Shown here in pieces: positions 34,248 through 44,138 of a DNA stretch of 64,000 nt. Origin of the DNA: Apostichopus japonicus (Eukaryota; Echinodermata; Holothuroidea; Aspidochirotida; Stichopodidae); assembly GCF_037975245.1 (NCBI RefSeq), contig NC_092577.1:7223001-7287000 (forward strand), written 5' to 3'. Position numbers and translations under genes: made by a program. The notes beneath the pieces are model-generated. The model saw only the letters and a program-made list of their open reading frames with translations. It did no database searches and was not told the origin of the DNA. Every line of letters begins with the position of its first letter. The first letter of the stretch is position 1.

Positions 34248-35910
34248 CAGAGGGTTTGGTTAGCTGGGAAGGTAACCAATTGCCTTGTACATCACAATGT
34301 TCACAGTGCATTCCTGTATATGAAACCAGACGACTGGCAAACCGACTGTGGTGGGTGTGGCTGGGAGAGCAATTTTAAAGTCACCTGATAGCTAACCTAG
34401 ATCAGTTTTCATGGTAACACATCAAAGTAAGTACAATATGTCAGGTATGGCCCCAAGAGCAACAAATGGCCATTGCCAGTAATTATTGGTGGTGGGGTGC
34501 CCCTGCCAGTGATCTATATTTGACCCCTCAAGGCTGACCTAGGTCAGCTCATGAGGTAACCACTTGAAACCTACTGGAAAATGTTGGTTAGGGCTTCAGA
34601 TACAACTGATGGGCATTGCCAGTAATTTTTATTGGTGGGGTACCCCTGCCAGTAGACCCCCAAAATGCCCATCCCCCATTGACCTAGATGAGCTCATGAT
34701 GTAACCAGTTGAAAACTACTGGAAAATGGTATCACTTCATATGTAAGGGATGGGAGTTTCCAGTAATTTATATGGGGGGGGGGGTACCCCTGCCAGTAGA
34801 CCCCCAAAATGCCCATTCCCTCATTGACATAGGTCAGCTCATGAGATAACCAGTTGAAAAATTACTGGAAAATGATAGGTATCACTTCATATGTAAGGGA
34901 TGGGCATTTCCAGTCATTTACATTGGTGGGGTAACCCTGCCAGTAGACCCCCAAAATGCCCATCCCCCATTGACCTAGATTAGCTCATGAGGTAACCAGT
35001 TGAAAACTACTGTAAAATGATTGGCAGGACTCTATATATATGTAAGGGATGGGCATTTCCAGTAATTTATATTAGTGGGTACCCCTGCCAGTAGACCCCC
35101 AAAATGCCCATCCCCCATTGACCTAGATTAGCTCATGAGGTAACCAGTTGAAAACTACTGTAAAATGATTGGCAGGACTCTATATATATGTAAGGTATGG
35201 GCATTTCCAGTAATTTATATTAGTGGGGTACCCCTGCCAGTAGACCCCCAAAAAGCCCCCCCCCCCTCATTGATCTAGGTCAGCTCATGATTTAACCAGT
35301 TGAAAACTACTGGAAAATTATTAACAGGATTCTATATGTAAGGGATGGGCGGACTCTGGCAGTGGTGGCCCACCAATATAAAATACTGGAAATGCCCATC
35401 CTTACATATGAAGTGATACCTATCATTTTCCTGTAGGTTTCAACTGGTCAAATCATGAGCTCACCTACGTCAATGAGGGGATGGGCATATTGGGGGTCTA
35501 CTGGCAGGGGTACCCCACCAATAAAAATTACTGGCAATGCCCATCCCTTGTATCTGAAGTCCTAACCAACATTTTCCAGTAGGTTTCAAGTGGTTACCTC
35601 ATGAGCTGACCTAGGTCAGCCGTGAGGGGTCAATTATAGATCACTGGCAGGGGTACCCCACCACCAATAATTACTGGCAATGGCCATTTGTTGCTCTTGG
35701 GGCCATACCTGACACATTGTTCTTACTTTGATGTGGTTACCATGAAAGCTGCTCTAGGTTAGCTATTAGGTGACTTTAAAATTGCTCTCCCAGCCACATC
35801 CACCACAGTCGGTTTGCCAGTCGTCAGGTTTCATATACAGGAATGCATTGTGAACATTGTGATGTACCAGGCAATTGGTTACCTTCCCAGCTAACCAAAC
35901 CCTCTGGACT
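34248..35910. repeat. Large foldback (inverted repeat) inside the CACTG element
   Basis: The left arm begins AGAGGGTTTGGTTAGCTGGG and the right arm ends CCCAGCTAACCAAACCCTCT. The arms meet near 35345-35370. The right arm is about 550 bp; the left is about 1.1 kb because a 150-bp unit (GGGATGGGCATTTCCAGTAA, then CCCTGCCAGTAGACCCCCAA) is repeated about five times between 34610 and 35340. The transcript or single strand would fold into a long hairpin. It may be an independent foldback transposon nested in the host element. Confidence 0.88.
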
Positions 35911-36069
35911 CCCGCTCTACAGATCAGTAAAAATTTGACCAAACTTATGAAGCTTGCACGTAAATGATAAACTAGACTGCTTTTTTTTTAAAACAGGTTA
36001 TGAAAAGTATCTTAAATATCATTAAACAGTTGGGTACAATAGTTAAACTCACTCTTCCATCTTTTTTCT

Positions 36070-36264
36070 CTATGGTACTTGTTCCTTTGCTTTTTGGACT
36101 CTTGGATAAACTCTTTTGTTCTGCGAAGGGTACCAATATATCATCTTAAAACATGTCTTTAAGCCATATATAACACAGTTCTCCTCTTCTGTTGTTGCCT
36201 CCACACTGGTGTCGTACATCACAGGAAAGCTCACCCTTGACTTAGATATTTGGCTTTTCAATTC
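36070..36264 (-). CDS. Candidate exon inside the CACTG element, unidentified
   Basis: On the minus strand a polypyrimidine acceptor (TTCTTTTTTCCAGCAG) is followed by an open reading: ELKSQISKSRVSFPVMYDTS, VEATTEEENCVIYGLKTCFK and MIYWYPSQNKRVYPRV, then a TAG stop at 36070-36072. Composition is protein-like and the acceptor is good, but I recognise no family and no companion exon with certainty. It could be the last exon of an element-encoded protein or a chance frame. Confidence 0.3.
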   Translation of the reverse strand, partial: ELKSQISKSRVSFPVMYDTSVEATTEEENCVIYGLKTCFKMIYWYPSQNKRVYPRVQKAKEQVP

Positions 36265-38733
36265 CTGCTGGAAAAAAGAAACAGCAAAGTATTCATCATT
36301 TGAAAAAAATAAATAAATAAAGTTGTCACCACAAAGTTATGTGAGATTTGCTTCCACTATAGTCTCAAAACACAATCCCAAAGTTTGAAGCAGACTGTAT
36401 AAAGCTGAAAATTTGAACCAGAGTGTCATCACCATTGCAACCAGAATCAAATGCCCAGAATACAGAGATAATAAAACATGGGCTAAATCTTTGTTTGTTT
36501 TTATGATCTTTAAAAATATAAAATTTTAGAAACAGAAATGCACTGAGCCAACTTATTTATAAGGCCTAATCGTTTTTAGTTGTTATTTTGCTTGCTCACA
36601 TAACAAGCCTGTTTAGACCTAGGCTAGAGGAGAATCAGTACTTTGTTACACTAAGTTTGTCTACGGTCGTTTTCATTTAGTCTTACTAGTAGTACTAAAG
36701 TATATAATGGACCGGCAAAGACTTGAGAATACCCAGAGTTTTAGCAACTGCGTTAAACTGTATCATCTGATCTATTATTTACGCCAATGAGTTTCATTCA
36801 ATCTAGGATCAAAAAGAGAAAACTAATTAATCTTAACCTTTAAACTTTGCTACTAAACAGATATGCTTGAATTACAAATAAATGTCAAAAAAACATCATA
36901 ATCTAAGAATCGATGCATATACATACACATAAACAGAATAATTTGAATTCGCGCAAGTGAACCCTGCACTACATTGGACAGTAAAAAAACGTGCAATTAG
37001 ACCAAACTAAACATACTAAATTTTCCTTTACTTCTACATAAAATATCAATACAAATACAACAACTTACTCTTTTGGCAGTATACCAAAAGCACATGTTAT
37101 AATAACTTCAGACTATCAAGCTTTCCTGAGAAAAAAACGGTTAATACTTCTTACAGTAAGCAAGTCGACCGTGAAGGAATGTCGCAATTGTTTCCTGGGC
37201 GTGACCGGAAATTAAATACTAAAAAATGATAAATGAAAAGGTTAAATAGAACAGAAGCGTGCATCCTGACTGCTCGCAACATATAATACCGTTGACTAGC
37301 CAACATAATGTGTTCAGCCGACTGTGACTGTACGTTTGAAGGTCTAGCCTTGCTTATTCAATATTACAAAGCCTACCCATTTAGATTCACATGGGAAATT
37401 ACAGGAAATCTTTACCAAATGAGTGTAGACTTCAAATAAACTATTGAGCCTTATAGTTCCAGCATTTGTTTGGGAATAAATTAGAAGATTATGTGCCACT
37501 GTTCAATCTAGCCCAATACACATATAACACATTGTTAATTGGTGTTTAGAATGCACACTTTAGTGTTGAGAATGCACTGCAGTACCCAGTAGAAGCCTAT
37601 AGGCTACTCACTGTCATTGCACTTGTGTATTGCGAAACGCCAACGTGACAACGGTAGCGTTACACTAACCATAATACAGTACTAGTGCCAGTGGCCTAAC
37701 AATTAACTTTAATTTTACCTTCTAGTTCAAGGAATAACAGGTAGGCCGATGATGCAGTTAATACCTCCATTCTTCTAAAGACCTTCTTGGGTGATTTACG
37801 GTTGAAATTTCTTAGAGTGATAGTATGAAACTATGCCAAGCCCAGCAAGCTGCCGTTGCCTCTCGGTTTCCAAATTGAAGTGAATCGAATTGGGTTAAAA
37901 TACATTAGTCCGTCGACACCGACTAAGCTACGATTATGGCGTAAATCGGGTGTCCGTATCGTTCTTAGTCCATGGGTTAAAATACCTTAGTCCGTCGCCA
38001 CCGACTAAGCTGCGATTATATTTTCCTTAGTCAGTGTAAACTAACTAAGAAGCAGCGATGAAACGAAGATTTTTGCTAGTCCGGGTGCATTGCCTAACGT
38101 TAAAGACTAATTTAACGTTAGTCCGTGGCAATATTGACTAGTTTATTTTTTCAATGTACAAACGTAAGAGTTGCCTTGTGCATTGAATCTTAGCCTTTGA
38201 TTTCCGTTAACCAGACATCAACATTATTTTATTTCTGTTTATATTTTTCTATGTTCTTTTCTGGTCACATTTCACCGTCCTAATTCTGCTTTACTATATA
38301 TGGTTGTATTTCTAATTCTATCAATACTGCTGTAGTACAATGTTGGTCTTCGTAAGAAATAGAAGAATGGTGGTTGTGTTATAAACAATGCTTCCTCAAG
38401 CGGCTGAGTGATAAATATATTAATGAACTTTGAATGGTGTGTAGCGCCAGAAAATATACAGAAAATTAATGTGAAAGGTAATATGAAACCTAATTAACTG
38501 AAAATGCAATGAATTTCAAGGACGGTTAGTTTAGGCTAATTATGTATCAATACTCTTTCATGTTTATGTATATAAATACTCATGAGATGCTGATTATTTT
38601 GTGTGTAACACTTTAAACTTAAATCCTCTTTTCGTTTGATGATCATTCCCAGCCAGTTTTCCGTTGTTCATTTATAAAATATAATCCAACTGAACTTAAA
38701 TGTGTGAGTTCTTGTGGTTTTTCATTCCTTGCC

Positions 38734-38990
38734 GAAGGCCGAAGGAATCTATGCGTTGGTGATGGCGTGTGTGGGTGTATGTATGTGTATGTGACACTTC
38801 GTGTGTGGGTAGCCTTTAGTGAGTAGATGTTCGCTATTTTTTCATGGAGGTCAAGGGTCATTTGAGAGATCACCGGAGGTCATAGGCGAATCATTTGTAA
38901 ACACTGTATCTCAAGAAGTACAGAATGCTTGAACTTTAAACTTAGATTGGTAATTAACCTAGAATAGCAAATCATCTCTATTTTTATCTC
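38734..38990 (+). repeat. Dispersed repeat with hairpin head, copy A
   Basis: Begins with the hairpin-forming ATTCCTTGCCGAAGGCCGAA followed by GGAATCTATGCG, a GT-rich tract, then a module with GGAGGTCAAGGGTCATTTGA and ATCTCAAGAAGTACAGAATG. The longer homologue is at 53157-53645. Confidence 0.7.
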
Positions 38991-39039
38991 AATACATTAC
39001 ATGTATAGAGATATTGTAACAGTAAGTGGGACTCTCTCT

Positions 39040-39420
39040 TCGGTTGCCGGACAAATACCCCCCGGACAAATACCCCCCGGACATATACCCCCCGGACTCA
39101 TACCCCCGGGACAAGTACCCCCCGGACAATCACCCCCCGGACAGGAACCCCCGAGGACGAATACCTACGAGGACAACTACCCCCCGGACAAATACCCCCC
39201 GGACATACACCACCGAGGACAATTACCCCCGAGGATAAGTACCCCCCAGACAACTACCCCCGGGACAGCTACCCCCGGACATACACCCACGAGGACAATT
39301 AACCCCACCCCCCGGCAATTACCTCCGGGAAAACTCTACCCGCACAGATACACCGGCACAGATACCTCACCCAGGTTACTACCCGAACTAAACCAGAATA
39401 CGCCCAGCCCCCCCCCCCCC
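39040..39420 (+). repeat. C-rich degenerate minisatellite
   Basis: Roughly 14-15-bp units of the type GGACAAATACCCCCC or GGACATACACC repeat from about 39046, becoming irregular after 39290 and ending in a C-run at about 39410. A 144-codon proline-rich frame runs across it and is most likely a repeat artefact. Confidence 0.85.
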
Positions 39421-39637
39421 CCACGAGCCTGTTAACCAAGCGGACTTTTAGCTGGTGAACTCCGTAGTACGAAAGCCCATTAGGGCCATGAAAGAAAATT
39501 TCTTAATCTGGTATCTCAGATTATTATTCTGATATATCAGATTATTATTCTGATATTAAACGTTAAAGCATCTGACAATCCAAAAATGCATGTAGTAATT
39601 AGAAATTGACCGGATGTTCCACGTCTTCTATATAACC

Positions 39638-39958
39638 CAGGGTTGTCCAACCTACGGCCCGCGGGCCACAGTGCGGCCCGCCGCAAGGTCCCGTCCGGCC
39701 CGCCAACCTCATTAATTTACAAATGTACTTTTACCCAGGAATTCTTCTTTGATAAATTTCAGAGATCATTATATCCAATTATATCCAATTATATTATATC
39801 CATTTATATTCCAATACAGACCCCTAGCGGGGCCACTGAAATTTGCCGCTCTGGCACGAAACCCTGGATATGCCACATGAGCTTGTAGGCTCATGCGGCC
39901 CCTCCTTTATCATAATCATTCGAGCTGGCCCTCCTCATCAAAAGGTTGGACAACCCTG
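39638..39958. mobile_element. Small hAT-like element, 8-bp target duplication
   Basis: Begins CAGGGTTGTCCAACCTACGG and ends AAAAGGTTGGACAACCCTG, giving a 16-bp terminal inverted repeat CAGGGTTGTCCAACCT. The exact 8-bp duplication ATATAACC flanks it at 39630-39637 and 39959-39966. The sequence next to the left end (CGGCCCGCGGGCC) is a GC-rich palindrome. At 321 bp it is a non-autonomous hAT-type miniature element. The ends resemble a hAT group widespread in animals. Confidence 0.93.
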
Positions 39959-40146
39959 ATATAACCAAATTTAAAAGTAAAATAACATAGCTGATAAAAA
40001 CTGCTTATCCACAAAATCACCAAGGTTTAAGAATAAGATGTATGAAGTCGGCCTGACGTTTCGACTGTTTTCCACAGTCGAAATGTCAGGCCGATTTCTT
40101 ACACCTTATGTAAAAGTATCATAGTTAATAAAAAAAATAATAGTAC

Positions 40147-40161
40147 TGCTCATCATCATCG

Positions 40162-40243
<82 letters not shown>
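40147..40243 (+). repeat. ATC trinucleotide microsatellite
   Basis: About 32 nearly uninterrupted CAT/ATC repeats, with one GTC interruption near the left edge. Confidence 0.98.
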
Positions 40244-40246
<3 letters not shown>

Positions 40247-40809
40247 ATTATATCCAATGGATTAAATATATATGAGAATTCCTCTTGGTATAGTTATTGC
40301 AGCTGATAAAACATAACGTAGTGCAGATGAGTTGTAATATACAGTTGCATGTGTCTAGCAGAAAATTCTTGCTTCCAGGGTGAAGTCGTCCTACTAAAAT
40401 GGCTGCACATGGTATGTATCCACAAAATTGAGTCATGTGTTTTTTCCAGACTGTCTCTTGATTGGCCAGTTGTTGCCATGATACAAAAACATCTACTAGG
40501 GTACGGTAGTGAAGATATTTCAACAACAGATGAGCTTGCCTGATTTATTCTGTTGAGTCACAATGTTAAATAGGCTGACCAGCAGTGAACAAAAGAGATG
40601 ATTTCAAAAGGAATTGCTGGTCTGTTGATGGTGAAAGGCAATTGATTGTTGTGTAGTAAAATCAACTGACAATTGTTAACAAACTGTGATGAAGTGCAAA
40701 TGTTTTTAGAATTGATGATAAATTTCGCTACAGTTCCGACAACCTCTTTGAGCCTACATTTGTCGTTTAGTTGTACTCCCCCCCCCTTCCCTTCCCCTTT
40801 CTCTTTCTC

Positions 40810-41050
40810 TCAGACCGACTGCATGGTCACGTGGTTAAAGCATCCGACTTGCAGCCGGTAGGTTAGGGGTTCGACTCCTGGCTGGGTCATACCGAAGACT
40901 GGAACCTACTGCTATTGTGCTTGGTGCTCAAGCAATGGAGTAGGGAAAACAAGCCAGTGCGCCACAACTGAAAAACAGGCCGTTGTCGGCGCAACTTAAA
41001 CCAATTGGTTAGAAACTGAGCCGTAAAACCTTAACAAATCAACAAAACAA
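40810..41050 (+). repeat. tRNA-derived SINE-like element
   Basis: The head has an A-box-like TGGTCACGTGGTTAAAGC and a B-box-like GGTTCGACTCC at tRNA spacing, with CCGACTTGCAGCCGG in the anticodon-arm position (GCA in the anticodon place, so possibly Cys-like). The acceptor stem does not pair properly, so it is not a functional tRNA gene. A tRNA-unrelated tail follows (TGGAGTAGGGAAAACAAG to about AACAAATCAACAAAAC). This is the usual layout of a tRNA-derived SINE, transcribed by RNA polymerase III and mobilised by LINEs. Flanking duplications are not clear. Confidence 0.65.
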
Positions 41051-41534
41051 CTCTCTCTGTACCAATCAGGGTACTGCGAAAGGGACCACTGGCGTAGCAA
41101 GCGGGGGACAGAGGAAATAATACCATCAGAAATGTTGGGATCGCAAAAGCGATTGTGAAAAGAACGAGCGATCAAAAACTATTTTAGTACATGGATGTGT
41201 AACTGATTGCTCCGATTTGCATCCAAGGGCATTTCGAAAAATGAGATATATGCAGGCCCATACGCTGGGGGGGGGGGGGTCGAATGGTTCGGACGACCAT
41301 CATATAAATAAATATTGAAAATTAAGGGGCCACCCCTCCCCTAAGACTCCTCCCACATGATACAGATCAGTATCGTGAATTCGACCTCCATGGCGAAATC
41401 ATGCGTGCGTGTCTGATTTACAAAGCAGAGTGGAAATGGGGAGATGGTGACGGTCGTGGGCAGCGACGTAGCCAGGAATTTGAAAGGGGGGAGCACTTTT
41501 TGCGATTGATATGGATTTTCAAAGTTGTAGGCAC

Positions 41535-41634
41535 GACTATCTGAGCGGAGCGCCACCATCGGTTGGCGCGGAGCGTACAAGAAAATTTTTGGTTTTACAA
41601 ACCCCCCAGATGGCCGGAAACGGCCCTTCCCGAA
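41535..41634 (+). repeat. 100-bp shared subterminal module, copy 2
   Basis: Begins GACTATCTGAGCGGAGCGCC and ends CGGCCCTTCCCGAA. Same internal inverted repeat as the copies at 31337 and 58701. It lies near the left end of the hAT-like element at 41461. Confidence 0.9.
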
Positions 41635-41768
41635 TGTTCATTCTGGTTCCCTGGCCTCTTGCTAACTTGAGACACCTCATTCAATATCATTTTTAAACCC
41701 CCAAAACAAACGAGCTAAAATAGTATGTAGTTCAATAATACATAATGTATTAAAATTAGCAAGGTACA

Positions 41769-42658
41769 CAAGGGCGGCGGAAGCACTTTTAATCTGGGGG
41801 GGGGGGGGGCACCGACGTCAAAGGGCACTTTGCAGAAATTCGATTGGACTGATGCAGCCTGATATTAGTACCCTTTATAAATGTTATTGTATTATCTTAT
41901 TTGCGTATGCACATCACTCCATCAATGCCCCCCCCCCCCCCCCCGTCTTAGTAGTCTTACTTTTCAACTTCTGATACTTGTAGATACAAAGATAGGCCAG
42001 AGATGTCTTTGATACAACCATAGCCAGTCATTGTCTTTGATACAACTGTAGCTAGTAAATGTTTATCGAAAAGGCTGTTTTGGAACGCCGATCGCGACAA
42101 CAACAGGCAACAAAGTGCTGCAGCTCTATACATATAAAGTGTGTTAATCAACGATAAGCTTATTTGACTGTGGAATGCACTCAACTGAAATTTTATCTGC
42201 GTAAACGGGTTCTTAAGTAGATGTTAAAAAACTGACGTAAGATCGTATCCTAGTCTTTTTTCGGCGGGTAGAGTATTGAATGAAACGGCACGCGATATGA
42301 ATGACAGCCTAGATGACAGAAGAATAGGTCACCTAATTTAGCCATAATCTTGCTACGTTCATTTCAATAGTTTTTCCTGTCTAGACTCTTAAACTCGTCC
42401 AGCAAGCTTATGGATTTGAATTATGGGTGTTTTAATAAAAAAGATAACTTGGCCAAAAAAAGTGTAGGCCCGGGCCTACAGTGCTACATACTGGCTACGC
42501 CCCTGATAGTTCTAAATTAGGATTAGATCTCTTACTGAAATATCGCTGACCTAATAAGGTGATCAAGAGTACAAGTTTTATGTAGAAAAAGGGCACATTT
42601 TTAACCTGAGGAAAAGTGGGGGGGGGGGGCACTTGCCCCCTGGTTCCGCCGCTCTTGA
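41769..42658. mobile_element. Nested hAT-like element, 8-bp target duplication
   Basis: Left end CAAGGGCGGCGGAAGC, right end GGTTCCGCCGCTCTTG. The 8-bp AAGGTACA occurs at 41761-41768 and 42659-42666, allowing one extra A at the right tip. The interior from 41946 to about 42290 is closely similar to the surrounding element at 42673-42940 (both contain ACTTCTGATACTTGTAGATA and GCGTAAACGGGTTCTTAA), so the inserted and the host element share interior sequence. Confidence 0.75.
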
Positions 42659-44138
42659 AAGGTACATGTACAGAGTAGTCTTACTTTTTAACTTCTGATA
42701 CTTGTAGATACAAAGATAGTCCAGAAATGTCTTTGATACAACTGTATAGCTAGTAAATGTTTAAGTTAGCCTAATAAGAGAAGGCGAGAGCTATCCGACG
42801 ATTGCCATCTGATGCAAATTTCTCAAGTGTTTTCTCAACTGAAATATTATCTGCGTAAACGGGTTCTTAACTACATGTTAAAAAACTGACAAGATCGGAT
42901 CCTATAGTCTTTTTCGGCGGGTAGAGTGTTGAATGAAACTATCGTGCTACATACTGGTTACGCCCTGATCATATGATATCATTATCAGCAGATTTTGTTT
43001 CCTGTTTAAATTCTTTTACATGTTCTTTTACATAATATATCAGAAAGACAAACATAGTGCTTTTTTACAAGTTTTCCAGTAGGATGATTCTTGTTTACTG
43101 TCCAATGTCTGGACTTTAATACATTTGACGAACTTAACTGATGGACAATATAAACTTTCATATTTTGTAATACAGCCAGATGTGCAGTGGCCTAAAAACA
43201 AATATCGTTATCGCAGTGTATTAGCAGTGTAGTAATTATTTATAGGAAGTGCGTATCACGTACGATTGCTAGCTTAGCTTCATAACATGCTGTTCGTGCA
43301 ACAACTTAGGACGACTCATTGAACGAACGTTGTCGACGTTGTTGTGCATACAGTTCGTGACATTCCATAGAGTGCGGTTAGGTAGGCAATATGTATTATA
43401 TTACGCAGTGGCCAACTGTAGGCTTGTAATTGGCTATTAGCTAATTGCATCTGCCAAACTAAGTAAGTAGTTGAATCAGTAGGCGTGAATGTTACTACGA
43501 TTACAATCGAGTTAACGGAGCTGACGAGTATTCAATATCAAAAGAGCACTGAGAAAATACCATGCTAAAAAAACGACAGTTTAAAAAAGAAAAATCGACA
43601 CTGAAAGGGGGGGAGCGGTCGCTCCCCCTGCTCCCCCCCTGGCTACGTCCCTGGTATCGAATCTGCTAGAAAAGGTTAGATACTAGTAATGACACTTTCT
43701 ATCTTTGTAGAGTTTGTTATGTTTCTTTATTCACATATTTTTTTGTAGATTCAGACGTCATCTACTCAAGTCTTCAGTCTGGAATTGATGTAATATCTAA
43801 CGCTGACATTCCAGTAGAGATGACTTTTCTTGTTGTGTGAGATGTGCATTTTTAGCATCTCTAAGTTAAAAGTCATTGATGGATTTATATCTTTTAGTGG
43901 TATTATTTATGTTACTCCCTTCCCCTAATGCCCATCTTTATTTCATAATGATTTTTCTTCATTTATGATTTTCTAATGTAACATTATTACATATTTCGTT
44001 GTCAGAATATGCTATGATGGTTTGTTGACTACACTGTAAAACCCAACCGGTAGATGAGCTTTCTGAACAAGGGTAATAACAGTCAGTATGACTCAATAAT
44101 GTTAAAATAAGCGTTACAACATGATATACGTGAGTTTT

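Larger units (their letters stand above)
33229..38156. mobile_element. CACTG-ended DNA transposon with CCGACTAA subterminal repeats
   Basis: The element starts CACTGAAAACTTAAATTGG and ends CTAGTTTATTTTTTCAATG, so the tips are CACTGAAAA and CATTGAAAA. It is flanked by TA on both sides (33227-33228 and 38157-38158). The matching uninterrupted site in copy B (near 52510) confirms the joint. Both subterminal regions (about 33240-33610 and 37900-38140) are packed with CCGACTAA or its complement TTAGTCGG in both orientations, roughly 15-20 copies on the left and 8-10 on the right. CACTA-type (EnSpm) transposons have such ends and subterminal repeats, and some duplicate only 2 bp; a Tc1/mariner-like group is the alternative. 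No transposase was identified. Length is 4928 bp. Confidence 0.85.
28382..38990 (+). repeat. Large duplication, copy A (partner at 43654-53460)
   Basis: After removing two inserted transposons (31302-32254 and 33229-38156), this segment is collinear with 43654-53460 less its own insert. Shared landmarks are GAATCTGCTA at the left, GAATATGCTATGATGG, the sequence around GGCATGACGTGT before the minisatellite, GTCCAATCCACAAGA after it, TGCCTTGTGCATTGAATCTT, AACAATGCTTCCTCAAGCGG and TTCCTTGCCGAAGGCCGAAG at the right. A short exon-like block near 28490-28590 reads YSSLQSSTDVISKTVIPVER and in copy B YSSLQSGIDVISNADIPVEM, then a stop in each. The conserved reading suggests a decayed terminal exon of unknown identity. 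Confidence 0.82.
41461..43653. mobile_element. hAT-like element containing a nested relative
   Basis: Left end CAGCGACGTAGCCAGGAATT at 41461, right end CCCCCTGGCTACGTCCCTG at 43653; the complementary ends share C-A-G-x-G-A-C-G-T-A-G-C-C-A-G-G. G-runs follow the left end and precede the right end. No clear flanking duplication is seen; the right flank is exactly where large duplication copy B begins, so the left flank may have been rearranged. The 100-bp shared module lies 74 bp inside the left end. It contains another element at 41769-42657. No transposase was seen. Confidence 0.65.

Noticed and set aside
39001-39435. 144-codon proline-rich frame
   Set aside because: It tracks a C-rich degenerate minisatellite; composition follows the repeat, and overlapping alternative frames are equally open.
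40815-40890. Functional tRNA gene
   Set aside because: Internal promoter boxes are present but the acceptor stem does not pair and a SINE-like tail follows.
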